DNA from: Terriglobia bacterium
GTDB lineage: Bacteria; Acidobacteriota; Terriglobia; UBA7540
Length of the DNA stretch: 24,893 bases
Direction: 5' to 3'
Assembly: GCA_030040515.1 (NCBI GenBank)
Contig: JASHTO010000225.1
Coordinates: 1 to 24,893 of the forward strand
The notes beneath the pieces were generated by a model that saw only the letters and a list, made by a program, of their open reading frames with translations, was not told the DNA's origin and did not search any database. The position numbers and the translations under genes are program-made. Below, one piece after another: positions 16,875 through 24,380 of this stretch. The stretch's first letter is position 1, and every line of letters begins with the position of its first letter.

Positions 16875-16906
16875 CGATTGACAATCGATGATCGTTCCCA
16901 TATGCT
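16875..16906 (+). promoter_or_regulatory. Promoter of the GntR-type regulator, with overlapping inverted repeat
   Basis: Perfect -35 TTGACA at 16878-16883, spacer of 17 bases, then TATGCT at 16901-16906 as -10 (four of six). The -35 sits in an inverted repeat, CGATT-GAC-AATCG (16875-16887). The spacer holds the CGATGATCG core (16886-16894) shared with the operon operator. The expected transcript start, about 16913, coincides with the regulator's GTG, so the message may have no leader. Confidence 0.6.
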
Positions 16907-16912
16907 TGACGC

Positions 16913-17644
16913 GTGAAACATGGGGTTCTGCAGAAGATTCCAACCGCAACTCTCAGACAGCAAACGGCTGTAAAGATCCGCGACGCAATTCTCAACGGCG
17001 CTCTGCGTCCTGGCGAAAAACTGGTCGAACGAGAATTGGCGAACCAACTCGGCTGTAGTCAGGCGACTGTGCGCGAGGCGCTGATTCAACTCGAAACGGA
17101 AGGGTTCATCACCAAAACACCGAATTCCGCCACCTTCGTGACCCACTTTTCTCGCGCCGGTGCCATGAAATCTTTTGCTCTTCGCCGGGTCCTCGAAGGT
17201 TATGCAATGGAGGAAGCGGGACGCCTAGCTACGCCGGATCAGATTCAAGCGCTGGAGCGCAGGTATTTGGAGATGGTAGAGTCTGCACTTAGGGGAGACC
17301 AAGCCTTATTCGTCGAGCGTGACCGAGGCTGGCATGAGGCAATTTGGGAATTGAGTGGTAATGAGTACTTGATCGGTGCATTGAGGCGCTTAATTCTTCC
17401 GCAATTGGCCTTTTCGGCCCTGCGCTTTCGAGAAGGACACGCACCCGACCTCGTGGCAGACGCCAAGAGCCACCTTCCGATGCTGGAGGCGATAAAATCC
17501 AAAGACCCTAGACTTTGCCACAAAGCTCTCGACGACATCATCGTCGGGTGGGAGTCGATGTGGCTTAATTTGGGCTGGGTGAACGGAGACGCCGAGAGCG
17601 CAGGAAATCTACCGCGACCGGGAGAACCCGCTCAGATTGTCTAA
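16913..17644 (+). CDS. GntR/FadR-family transcriptional regulator
   Basis: A 243-residue regulator transcribed away from the catabolic operon. Residues about 13-73 form the GntR winged helix-turn-helix (IRDAILNGALRPGEKLVERELANQLG, then CSQATVREALIQLETEGFI). Residues about 82-210 form an all-helical FCD ligand domain, with DRGWHEAIWELSGN and SHLPMLEAI carrying likely metal-site histidines. FCD regulators commonly sense organic acids or sugar acids and release DNA on binding them. A pathway intermediate such as the aldonate or 2-keto-3-deoxy acid is therefore a sensible inducer here, by inference. The GTG start is supported by promoter position rather than by a ribosome site: no ATG lies in frame nearby, and the predicted transcript starts at or next to this codon. 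Confidence 0.9.
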   Translation: MKHGVLQKIPTATLRQQTAVKIRDAILNGALRPGEKLVERELANQLGCSQATVREALIQLETEGFITKTPNSATFVTHFSRAGAMKSFALRRVLEGYAMEEAGRLATPDQIQALERRYLEMVESALRGDQALFVERDRGWHEAIWELSGNEYLIGALRRLILPQLAFSALRFREGHAPDLVADAKSHLPMLEAIKSKDPRLCHKALDDIIVGWESMWLNLGWVNGDAESAGNLPRPGEPAQIV

Positions 17645-17776
17645 TCTACCTTTTCACACCAAGCTGGTTGATGCCGAATGTCGCCGTTCAAGCCGAGAGC
17701 CACGCCGAGTGCGGCCTCCATGGCCGGCTGTCATGCGGTAGCGAAATCGGAGTAGCAGCACAAAACCACGCAGGAT

Positions 17777-17920
17777 GTGACGCGGACCACCCCAGTTGGA
17801 CCGGCATGTGATCCCGTCGAGATCGCAAGCGCCGCATTGTTTCTATCTTCCAACGAGAGCACTTCTTTCACGGCAGCGAACTGTTCGTCGGTGGCGGATC
17901 AGCTCATTCATGGCGCACCG
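17777..17920 (+). pseudogene. C-terminal scrap of a short-chain dehydrogenase gene
   Basis: In one plus-strand frame the segment DPVEIASAALFLSSNES is the typical C-terminal SDR stretch (usually DP.EIA.A.LFLAS.ES), followed by a weakened TGA..VDGG-like tail, TAANCSSVAD. No nucleotide-binding or catalytic part is found upstream: that reading frame is closed by a stop before 17777 and the recognisable sequence is short. It is not a copy of the intact SDR in the operon, whose tail reads VPEETANVVVFLASPKAS. I read it as debris from an older gene next to the operon. Confidence 0.45.
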
Positions 17921-18649
17921 ATGTCTTTTCGCCACGGAATGATGATCAGAACATCACTTCGTAACGCGACTGGCCGCAGGTCGTGCCACATCTTCTTCCT
18001 ATTCAACTCCCGAATCCGGCACACTCAAACGTTTGTGCTGCAACCAATCCGCACACACATGTGTTCGTAGACCATTATTTATCGGAGTTCTGAAAGGGCG
18101 CCACTGATCGGGAAGTCAGTGGCCTCCCGTCGTCTGAAATACGCGCACACGCGGTCAAAGGATTAATGCATTGGCACCTACCAGCCCTAACAGTGTCCCA
18201 AGTCTCCGCGTCCAGAATTGTGGCGCACCCAGCTCGGGCTTGCGGCAGATGACGTTCGAATCAACCATTCACGTACCGGCTTGGTACCTGTTACCCGCTC
18301 GCAAGCGGGAAGCCAATCGCCTCCAGACGCCACAATCCATACCATAGGAGAAGGTCCTCAACTTACCTCGAAACAATAGGTGCCGAACGCGTTCCGGGCT
18401 TTCGTTTCGCGCCACACACCACGATACCGCAAGCACCGGCAAAAACAGAATCCTATCATAAATATTTAGCACAGCAAGATTTCTCGCACGGAACGCGATC
18501 AGATCAAAAGATTCATAACATAGGGAACGCGTTGTAGCGAAAGGAGGTTGCACGTGATTACAGGATATGTCAGATTTTGGGATCACATGGCCTCAACCAT
18601 GTGTTCTAAGCTAAGCGGCATTTTCGTAAGCATCTGCATCTAAAAGAGT
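17921..18649. other. Gene-poor stretch upstream of the tRNA
   Basis: About 730 bases in which I find no supported gene. A 105-residue minus-strand frame (18269-18586) has no recognisable motif or good ribosome site. Two compact inverted repeats are present, CCCGCT-CGCA-AGCGGG (18294-18309) and CACATGG-CCTCAA-CCATGTG (18584-18603). Neither is followed by a convincing T-run. Confidence 0.45.
18584..18603. repeat. Inverted repeat downstream of tRNA-Ala
   Basis: Perfect 7-bp arms CACATGG and CCATGTG around a six-base loop, 46 bases past the tRNA 3' end. On the tRNA strand it is preceded by a short sequence resembling the tRNA's own anticodon arm. It may be a weak terminator or processing hairpin, or chance. 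Confidence 0.35.
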
Positions 18650-18725
18650 TGGTGGACCTGGGGGGGTTCGAACCCCCGACCCCATGGTTGCAAACCATGT
18701 GCTCTCCCAACTGAGCTACAGGCCC
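18650..18725 (-). tRNA. tRNA-Ala (anticodon UGC)
   Basis: On the minus strand 76 bases fold as a standard tRNA. The acceptor stem is GGGCCTG with CAGGTCC (one G-U pair), the D arm contains AGCTCAGTTGGGAGAGC, and the anticodon stem CATGG/CCATG holds the loop TTTGCAA with anticodon TGC. The T arm has GGTTCGAACC, and the 3' CCA is encoded. The U-G-C anticodon and overall form identify alanine. It lies alone, not in an rRNA spacer within this window. Confidence 0.95.
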
Positions 18726-18740
18726 ACTTGCGCTTCAGTG

Positions 18741-18772
18741 TTTATAGTGACGGGGAATTCCGCAGGCGTCAA
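18741..18772 (-). promoter_or_regulatory. Probable promoter of tRNA-Ala
   Basis: On the minus strand TTGACG (18767-18772) and TATAAA (18741-18746) each match five of six consensus bases. They end about 15 bases before the tRNA 5' end, as expected. The 20-base spacer is longer than the optimum, which lowers confidence. Confidence 0.45.
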
Positions 18773-18796
18773 GAGACTCCCCACGAAGAGGGATTT

Positions 18797-19297
18797 ATGC
18801 TTGAGGCTCAGAATATCCCGCTGGATCTGCGGAGTAACTATCCTCCGGCAAAGCCGGAAACTTTTCGATACGACGAAAGCCCGCGGTTTGCTGATTATCG
18901 AAGCTGTCAAACTCCGACTGCCTCCCCGGCAGAGCCAGGGGATCACCCAACGGATTTGTTGTGTGGAGTTGGAAGTATTTCCTGCACCTTTTGCAATGCC
19001 CGGTACATCTATTCAAGCTGCGAGGCGAGGTGGTTGGAGGATGCTCCCTTTTCAGATGCGTTTTCTAAAAAATGCTGGCTGGCTGAAAATGGGGCGGTTT
19101 GGATATCATGGCCCAAGGCAATATGCGAAATCGTTGCGAACCTTGGCCGCAAGATCGTGTACAAGTTTGCGACGAAGAACGGCTTGGCCGGCGTCAAGGG
19201 TTGCAGCATTGACAGGCAATGGGTTGCGGTAAAATTTATTCTTGCTTGCACCGATCGAGATGCAGGTCGCAAATCGCGGAAACTTAGAAATCAATAG
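18797..19297 (+). pseudogene. DUF3052-like gene, apparently decayed
   Basis: A plus-strand frame that could start at the ATG at 18797 and give 166 residues. Only its second half resembles DUF3052: WLAENGAVWISWPK, then about 25 residues later GLAGVKGCSIDRQW and VKFIL. This matches the family pattern of a W(I/V)SWPK motif followed by a (V/I)KVCAVDE.W.G..FV tail. The first half has no clear family signal, is unusually rich in Cys, and mixes codon types. A neighbouring frame gives VHLF just where the family expects it (about 19005), suggesting a frameshift near 19012. It ends 11 bases before the dehydrogenase gene. The function of DUF3052 is unknown. An intact but divergent gene is the alternative. 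Confidence 0.4.
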
Positions 19298-19308
19298 GAA
19301 CGGGAATA

Positions 19309-20334
19309 ATGCCAAAACGAAAGAGCCGTTCTCCTCTCAAAATCATCCTCTGGGGCCGACAGGTAGTGGAAGGGCGCTCGCTCTTGCGGGCGCATCTTAA
19401 GACTCCCTGCCGCTTGATTTCGATCCCCGATCCTTCCCGACTGCAAACTCCCCCGCGGGAACTGGCACGCGCGGACGTATTGGTGGCAAGCTCCCTTTCT
19501 GAATCCATGGCCCCCGCCGCGCAGGGGCTTAAATTGCTGCACGTGACCGGCGCAGGAGTCGACGCGATCTGCCTCAAGGCTCTCTCTCCCCGGACTACCG
19601 TCGCCAACGCCTATTTCCACGGTCCTGCAATCAGCGAATACATCATGATGATGATTCTGGCGCAGAGCCGCGACCTCCTGAACATGGACGCGCAATTCCG
19701 CCGCGGGTCGTGGTTGGGAAGCTGGATTTGGGGTGCGCCGCCCGTGCCGGAAATTCAGGGAAAGACTCTGGGGTTGATCGGCTACGGGCACATCGGGAAG
19801 GAACTGGCTGTGCGGGCACGGGCGTTTGGGATGAGACTGTGGGTAATCAGCGCGCATCCGCCGGCACACAAGCCGCGACACATCGACTTTTACAAAGGGA
19901 CGTCAGCCCTTCGCGAATTGCTCATGGCTGCGGACTATCTTGTCCTCGCCTGTCCACTCACCGAGGCCACTCGCGACTTGATCGGCCGGCGCGAGTTCAG
20001 TTGGATGAAGCGGACGGCGTTCCTCATCAACGTGGCCCGCGGGGGCGTCGTGCAGGAGGAGGCCCTCTATCGCGCGCTAAAGACCCATCGCATCCAAGGC
20101 GCGGCCATTGACGTTTGGTACCGGTATCCCAAGGAGAAGCGCGCATTCCCTCCATCGCATTTTCCATTTCAGAAGCTGGCTAATGTCATCATGACGCCAC
20201 ACGTTTCCGGATGGATGAAGGGGACGCGCGACAATCGCTTCCAGTTCATCGCCGCCAACATTGACCGCCTCGCCGCAGGACGCCAAATCCAAAACGTGGT
20301 TCAAGGCCCCATGCGCCACAGGTCCGCGAAATAA
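19309..20334 (+). CDS. D-isomer-specific 2-hydroxyacid dehydrogenase family protein
   Basis: NAD(P)-dependent oxidoreductase of 341 residues from the family of D-lactate, glyoxylate and phosphoglycerate dehydrogenases. The Rossmann motif GYGHIG is at 158-163, the substrate-binding Arg is R244 (NVARGG) and the catalytic His is H298 (TPHVSGW). Where most members have a Glu pairing with the His (DVF..EP), this one reads DVWYRYP, placing Tyr at residue 273. A GGAA stretch lies about ten bases before the ATG at 19309. It is convergent with the GH172-like gene. The substrate is unknown; the lack of the usual Glu may mean altered pH behaviour or a different acid partner. No neighbour fixes its pathway. 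Confidence 0.82.
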   Translation: MPKRKSRSPLKIILWGRQVVEGRSLLRAHLKTPCRLISIPDPSRLQTPPRELARADVLVASSLSESMAPAAQGLKLLHVTGAGVDAICLKALSPRTTVANAYFHGPAISEYIMMMILAQSRDLLNMDAQFRRGSWLGSWIWGAPPVPEIQGKTLGLIGYGHIGKELAVRARAFGMRLWVISAHPPAHKPRHIDFYKGTSALRELLMAADYLVLACPLTEATRDLIGRREFSWMKRTAFLINVARGGVVQEEALYRALKTHRIQGAAIDVWYRYPKEKRAFPPSHFPFQKLANVIMTPHVSGWMKGTRDNRFQFIAANIDRLAAGRQIQNVVQGPMRHRSAK

Positions 20335-20387
20335 TCGCCTGGCCCGCCGCTATGCAGAAGTTCCGATTCTTAAATGGCCAAATTCAT

Positions 20388-21509
20388 TCACTTCCCCGCA
20401 TTTCCCGGCCCGCCCACGCAATAAAGCTTGGGGATGCGATCCTCCACCGGCGGCAAAGGCGGAAAGGGAGCGTGCGGTTCGGTCTGATACCAATAGGCAA
20501 CGGAGAAGAAACTGTCCGAGCGATGATTCGCGTGGCCGTGTTCGATCGTGGCGCGAATCGATTTGGTAAAGGGAATCGGGGAATCGAGGTGGAATCGATA
20601 GACGGACGACCGGCTCCCCGCCACCTCTTCACCCACCACGGGCGCGCCGAAAAGTTCATAGGAGAAGGGCTTGCCACCAAAATCCCACGCGCCAAGGAAA
20701 TAGTCCTCTGAGCCGGTGCCCTCGATGGTGGGAACCTTGTCGCCGTCGATGAAGAACATGTCGTCACCTTCGCCCCACCACTCATCCTGATTCTGGAGCA
20801 CGGACATCGTCTCACCCACATAGCTTCCGCGCCCCTTCGCCTCGAGCCAAACGTAATTGTCCTCACCAGTCAGGTTGGGTTTCCGATCAACCCGAGGATC
20901 GCCATTGCTCTGCCATTGGTTTGTCCATCCATGATTGGGAGTTGCCTGCCGGTATTGCGCGTGGAAATAGAGCGTGTCGGCGGGCAGAGGCTTCGAATAC
21001 ACGCGGTATTCGATATTGAAATAGCAGGCCCCGACCGGCTTCGAGCCTTCGTTGGTGACCGTGATTTTGGCGGATTTCCGGAACGGCATGGGGAAAAACG
21101 AATTGAGCGCCTTCACTGAGCTCACCGCCAGCGGCAGGGATTGATAAGTGAAATATTCGCCCAATCCCAAGCCGAAAAAGTCGCCGATGGGCGCCTCGAC
21201 GCTGGGAGTCGGTTCGTCGTCCCAGTACATTCGAAGCACCAGCTTTTTCAGATGGTCCTTCTCGCCACTGGCGATGGTGAACCAAACGTGAGTGATGACG
21301 CCGGGGCCGGAATCATCCAGCACCGTGAGGGTTTCTCCGGGGGCAATCCGGCGCGAGTCGTTGTTCCCGCCCGTGCGATCCCAGCTTCCCGCGCGCTTCA
21401 AAACGTAATCCTGCGGCCTGGTCAAATTGGAAAGTAACCCGCTCAATTCTTGAGAGCGCGCCAAAGGTACAACGCAAAACAAGACTACCAGCAATCCCAG
21501 CCGTCGCAT
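20388..21509 (-). CDS. Secreted GH172 (DUF2961) family glycoside hydrolase
   Basis: A 373-residue protein of the DUF2961 family, now GH172, whose founding member is a bifidobacterial difructose-dianhydride I synthase/hydrolase. Residues 1-20 are a clear Sec signal (MRRLGLLVVLFCVVPLARSQ). The family motifs are EWWGEGDDMFFIDG with E247 and IEGTGSEDYF with E268. The two Glu are 21 residues apart, the same spacing as the catalytic pair in the founding enzyme as I recall it. The ATG at 21509 is chosen over an upstream in-frame start because AGGAGG lies five bases before it and the signal peptide starts there. It stands alone, divergent from the TrmH-like gene. GH172 members act on difructose anhydrides or arabinofuranosides; which one here is unknown. 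Confidence 0.85.
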   Translation of the reverse strand: MRRLGLLVVLFCVVPLARSQELSGLLSNLTRPQDYVLKRAGSWDRTGGNNDSRRIAPGETLTVLDDSGPGVITHVWFTIASGEKDHLKKLVLRMYWDDEPTPSVEAPIGDFFGLGLGEYFTYQSLPLAVSSVKALNSFFPMPFRKSAKITVTNEGSKPVGACYFNIEYRVYSKPLPADTLYFHAQYRQATPNHGWTNQWQSNGDPRVDRKPNLTGEDNYVWLEAKGRGSYVGETMSVLQNQDEWWGEGDDMFFIDGDKVPTIEGTGSEDYFLGAWDFGGKPFSYELFGAPVVGEEVAGSRSSVYRFHLDSPIPFTKSIRATIEHGHANHRSDSFFSVAYWYQTEPHAPFPPLPPVEDRIPKLYCVGGPGNAGK

Positions 21510-21550
21510 GCGAACCTCCTTGGAGTTTACGAATGCATGAGAGCGGCGCG

Positions 21551-21576
21551 ATTCTATCACACGCGTGGGTGTGATA
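21551..21576 (-). promoter_or_regulatory. Promoter and operator candidate for the GH172 gene
   Basis: A perfect inverted repeat with 8-bp arms TATCACAC and GTGTGATA and a six-base centre (21555-21576) lies just upstream of, and partly overlaps, TAGAAT on the minus strand (21551-21556). TAGAAT matches the -10 consensus at five of six bases. No good -35 is present at the right distance, so the site may bind an activator or be an operator. The start codon is about 40 bases downstream. Confidence 0.45.
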
Positions 21577-21673
21577 TTGGTGGTGTCGCTTGGCGATCAA
21601 GGCTTGGCCTCGACTTCAACGCGGCGAGGCGTTAAGCTGTGGGCGCAGCCGGTAAATCCGTAAAGGTCAAATC

Positions 21674-22486
21674 ATGCGCTCCGCGACTCCACGAGAAATC
21701 TCGAGCCCCGCGAATTCCCTGTTGAAAGTTTTCCGCCGCGCGCTCGCCGAGGGGACGACCAAGGAGGGCTGGCTCGCCGTCGAAGGGCCGTTCCTCGTGG
21801 AAGAAGCACTGCGTGCCGCACCTCGCGTGAAGATTCACAGCGTGCTGGTGGCCGCCGGCGCAGCCGCAAAGTTTGCTGAGTTGCTCGGCCGCGTGCCTGC
21901 GGAAGTCGAAACAACTCAGGTTTCCGATCGGTTGTTTGCAGGCGTCGCGCAAACGCCGTCGCCGCAGGGAATCGCTGCGCTTGTGGAGCTGCCCCATTTT
22001 GAAATGGAGCAGGCGTTGAAGATTGCAAATCCCTTGCTGGTGGTCGCGTGCCGCCTGCAAGATCCGGGCAACCTGGGCACGATGATTCGCACCGCACTCG
22101 CCTTCTCCGCCACGGCCTTTCTGACTTTGCAGGAGACGGTGAATCCGTTTAATCCCAAGGCCGTGCGTTCTTCGGCGGGAGCCATCTTCCATCTTCCGCT
22201 GGTTTGCGGTCTTGACCCGCAGGCGGCGCTGCCCAATTTGGGCCGGCGCGTGCACATTGTGGCGGCGGAACGCCACAGTCCCGCCTCGCTCGCCGGAGCC
22301 GACCTGCGTGGGCCGATTGCCATCCTCGTCGGGCGCGAGGCTGACGGTTTGCCCGATGAAATCGCGCGGCATGCCAGCCAGCTCCTGAGTATTCCCATTC
22401 GCCCGGAAGTGGATTCCATCAACGCGGCCACGGCCGCAAGCATCTTCCTCTATGAGGCGGCGCGGCAGAGAGGATTCCATTACTGA
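21674..22486 (+). CDS. TrmH/SpoU family RNA 2'-O-methyltransferase
   Basis: SpoU-class methyltransferase of 270 residues that should transfer a methyl group from S-adenosylmethionine to a ribose 2'-OH in tRNA or 23S rRNA. An N-terminal substrate-binding part (WLAVEGPFLVEEAL) is followed by the knotted domain with the three family motifs: LQDPGNLGTMIRTA (motif 1, catalytic Arg), ILVGREADGLPDEI (motif 2) and SIPIRPEVDSINAATAASIFLYE (motif 3). The length fits RlmB/TsnR-like enzymes. It is followed after 91 bases by the RarA-like gene in the same direction. The target nucleotide is not predictable from sequence. Confidence 0.9.
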   Translation: MRSATPREISSPANSLLKVFRRALAEGTTKEGWLAVEGPFLVEEALRAAPRVKIHSVLVAAGAAAKFAELLGRVPAEVETTQVSDRLFAGVAQTPSPQGIAALVELPHFEMEQALKIANPLLVVACRLQDPGNLGTMIRTALAFSATAFLTLQETVNPFNPKAVRSSAGAIFHLPLVCGLDPQAALPNLGRRVHIVAAERHSPASLAGADLRGPIAILVGREADGLPDEIARHASQLLSIPIRPEVDSINAATAASIFLYEAARQRGFHY

Positions 22487-22577
22487 AAGTGGTTTGTGGC
22501 GAATGCTCAGTGGCTAGATAGCCTTCGGCATAATTTACGCACATCATGCCGACCGCCAACTAATTGACAGGACTCAT

Positions 22578-23936
22578 ATGAGCCTTTTCGAACCCACCCC
22601 GACGGAGATTCCGACCGGCGAAACAGCGCGGGCTTCCGCCTCTCCGCTCTCGGACCGCATGCGGCCCGAGACCATCGACGAATTCGCGGGGCAACTCCAT
22701 ATCCTGGGGCCGGGAAAGGCTCTGCAACGGCAGATCGAGCGCGATGAATTAGGTTCGATGATTCTCTGGGGGCCGCCGGGTTCGGGCAAGACCTCTCTCG
22801 CCACCATCGTCGCACGCAAAACGCGCAGCGATTTCGTCCGGTTCAGCGCTGTGCTCTCCGGCATCAAGGAAATCAAGGAAGTGATGGCAGCGGCGGAGAA
22901 ATCGCGCCGTTATGGCCGCCGCACGGTGCTCTTCATCGATGAGATCCATCGCTTCAACAAAGCTCAGCAGGACGCCTTTCTCCCCTACGTCGAGCGTGGC
23001 GACATCGTGCTGATCGGTGCCACCACGGAAAATCCTTCGTTCGAAGTCAACGCCGCCCTGCTTTCCCGCGTCAAGGTCTACATGCTCTCCGCGCTTTCCA
23101 CCGACGAGGTGCAGACGTTGCTGCGCCGCGCCCTCGACGACACAAAGCGCGGCCTTGGCGGCCGGCAAATCGAAATCTCCGACGACCTTCTGCGGCAGAT
23201 CGCCGTTTTCGCCAATGGCGATGCACGCTCGGCATTCAACACTCTTGAAACCGCTGCCACCGCCGCCCCGCGCGATGCGGATGGCCGTGCCGTGATTACC
23301 GAAACGCTCGTTGAAGACGCGATTCAACGGAAAGTCCTGCTCTACGACAAGGCGGGCGAGGAACACTACAACCTGATTTCGGCGCTTCACAAATCCATAC
23401 GAAACTCGGATGCCAGTGCCTCCCTTTACTGGCTAGGCCGCATGCTGGAAGCGGGAGAAGATCCGCTCTACATCGCTCGGCGACTTATTCGCGAGGCCTC
23501 CGAGGACATTGGCATGGCGGACCCTAACGCCCTGAGTGTGACCGTCGCGGCAATGCAGGCGGTGCACTTCCTGGGAATGCCCGAGGGGAACCTGGCGCTT
23601 GCCGAAGCGGCGGTCTACCTCGCATTATCTCCAAAATCCAACGCCCTATACGTAGGATATGGCGAAGTGGTTCGCGACGCGCAGCAGACCATGGCCGAGC
23701 CCGTCCCCTTCCACCTGCGCAACGCCGTGACCGGCCTGATGGCGAACTTTGGTTATGGCAAGGGTTATCAGTACGCGCACAATACCGATGACAAGCTCAC
23801 CGACATGCAATGCCTGCCCGCCAACCTGAAGGATCGCCAATACTATCGTCCAACCGATGAGGGCTTGGAGAAAAAGTGGAAGGAGACCATGCGCGCCATC
23901 GAAGATTGGAAGAAAAAGTACGCGGCCAGCAGATGA
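22578..23936 (+). CDS. rarA: Replication-associated recombination protein A (RarA/MgsA)
   Basis: AAA+ ATPase of the RarA/MgsA/WRNIP1 family, which acts at stalled replication forks. The 452-residue protein has Walker A GPPGSGKTS (65-73), Walker B VLFIDEIHRFN (D121, E122) and a sensor-1 segment IGATTENPSFEVN. The C-terminal tetramer and helicase-like region has the family stretches SDASASLYWLGRMLEAGEDPLYIARRL, EDIGMADPNAL and YLALSPKSNALY. The ATG at 22578 has AGGA about six bases upstream. Length matches the usual 430-450 residues, so the gene appears intact. Confidence 0.95.
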   Translation: MSLFEPTPTEIPTGETARASASPLSDRMRPETIDEFAGQLHILGPGKALQRQIERDELGSMILWGPPGSGKTSLATIVARKTRSDFVRFSAVLSGIKEIKEVMAAAEKSRRYGRRTVLFIDEIHRFNKAQQDAFLPYVERGDIVLIGATTENPSFEVNAALLSRVKVYMLSALSTDEVQTLLRRALDDTKRGLGGRQIEISDDLLRQIAVFANGDARSAFNTLETAATAAPRDADGRAVITETLVEDAIQRKVLLYDKAGEEHYNLISALHKSIRNSDASASLYWLGRMLEAGEDPLYIARRLIREASEDIGMADPNALSVTVAAMQAVHFLGMPEGNLALAEAAVYLALSPKSNALYVGYGEVVRDAQQTMAEPVPFHLRNAVTGLMANFGYGKGYQYAHNTDDKLTDMQCLPANLKDRQYYRPTDEGLEKKWKETMRAIEDWKKKYAASR

Positions 23937-23969
23937 AGATTGCCGCGGTCCTTTTCACGCACTGCGTCC

Positions 23970-24380
23970 TTAAACCCTTTGTGCCACAAAACGCTTGGCG
24001 TACTCCTTCAAAATGCAATGATCCATCACCACTTTGAGGCCGGCGGCGCGGGCGCGCGCGGCGGCCTGCTCGTGAACTATGCCTTCCTGCATCCACACCA
24101 CTTTTGCGCCCTTGCGAATGGCGGCTTCCACAACGTCGGGCACGAATTCCGGGCGGCGAAAGATCACCACAACGTCGAAGGGTTCCGGAACGGCGTCAAG
24201 GGAGGTATATCCCTTCTCGCCTAAAACCGATTCTTCGTGGGGATTGACGGGAATAATTCGATAACCATGGCGCTGCATATAAGTCGCCACACCATAACTC
24301 GGGCGCATGGCTTTCGACGAAAGACCCACCACAGCCAGCGTCCTGCCCTGTTCAAGGATTTCGCGAATGGCGTCAGACAT
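23970..24380 (-). CDS. CoA-binding domain protein (YccU-like)
   Basis: Small Rossmann-fold protein of 136 residues of the CoA-binding family typified by E. coli YccU, related to the nucleotide-binding domain of succinyl-CoA synthetase. Visible features are TLAVVGLSSKAMRPSYGVATYMQ at 14-36, IIPVNPHEESVLGEKGY, and the later VWMQEGIVHEQAAARARAAGLKVVMDHCI. The last segment matches the conserved family end, with a Cys before the terminal helix. It is convergent with rarA and 48 bases downstream of the hisC stop on the same strand. Its cellular role is not established. Confidence 0.9.
   Translation of the reverse strand: MSDAIREILEQGRTLAVVGLSSKAMRPSYGVATYMQRHGYRIIPVNPHEESVLGEKGYTSLDAVPEPFDVVVIFRRPEFVPDVVEAAIRKGAKVVWMQEGIVHEQAAARARAAGLKVVMDHCILKEYAKRFVAQRV

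Noticed and set aside
18269..18586. 105-residue open frame on the minus strand in the gene-poor stretch
   Set aside because: No recognisable domain, no convincing ribosome site and no neighbour support.
18844..18858. Hairpin TCCGGC-AAA-GCCGGA followed by AACTTTTCG
   Set aside because: Looks a little like a terminator, but it lies inside the decayed DUF3052-like frame, is on the strand opposite to the tRNA, and has only a four-base T run.
21632..22480. 282-residue open frame on the minus strand
   Set aside because: Antisense shadow of the TrmH-like gene, whose three family motifs are clear; composition is Arg/Gly-rich as typical of GC-rich shadows.
22749..23390. 213-residue open frame on the minus strand
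   Set aside because: Antisense shadow of rarA with no motif of its own.
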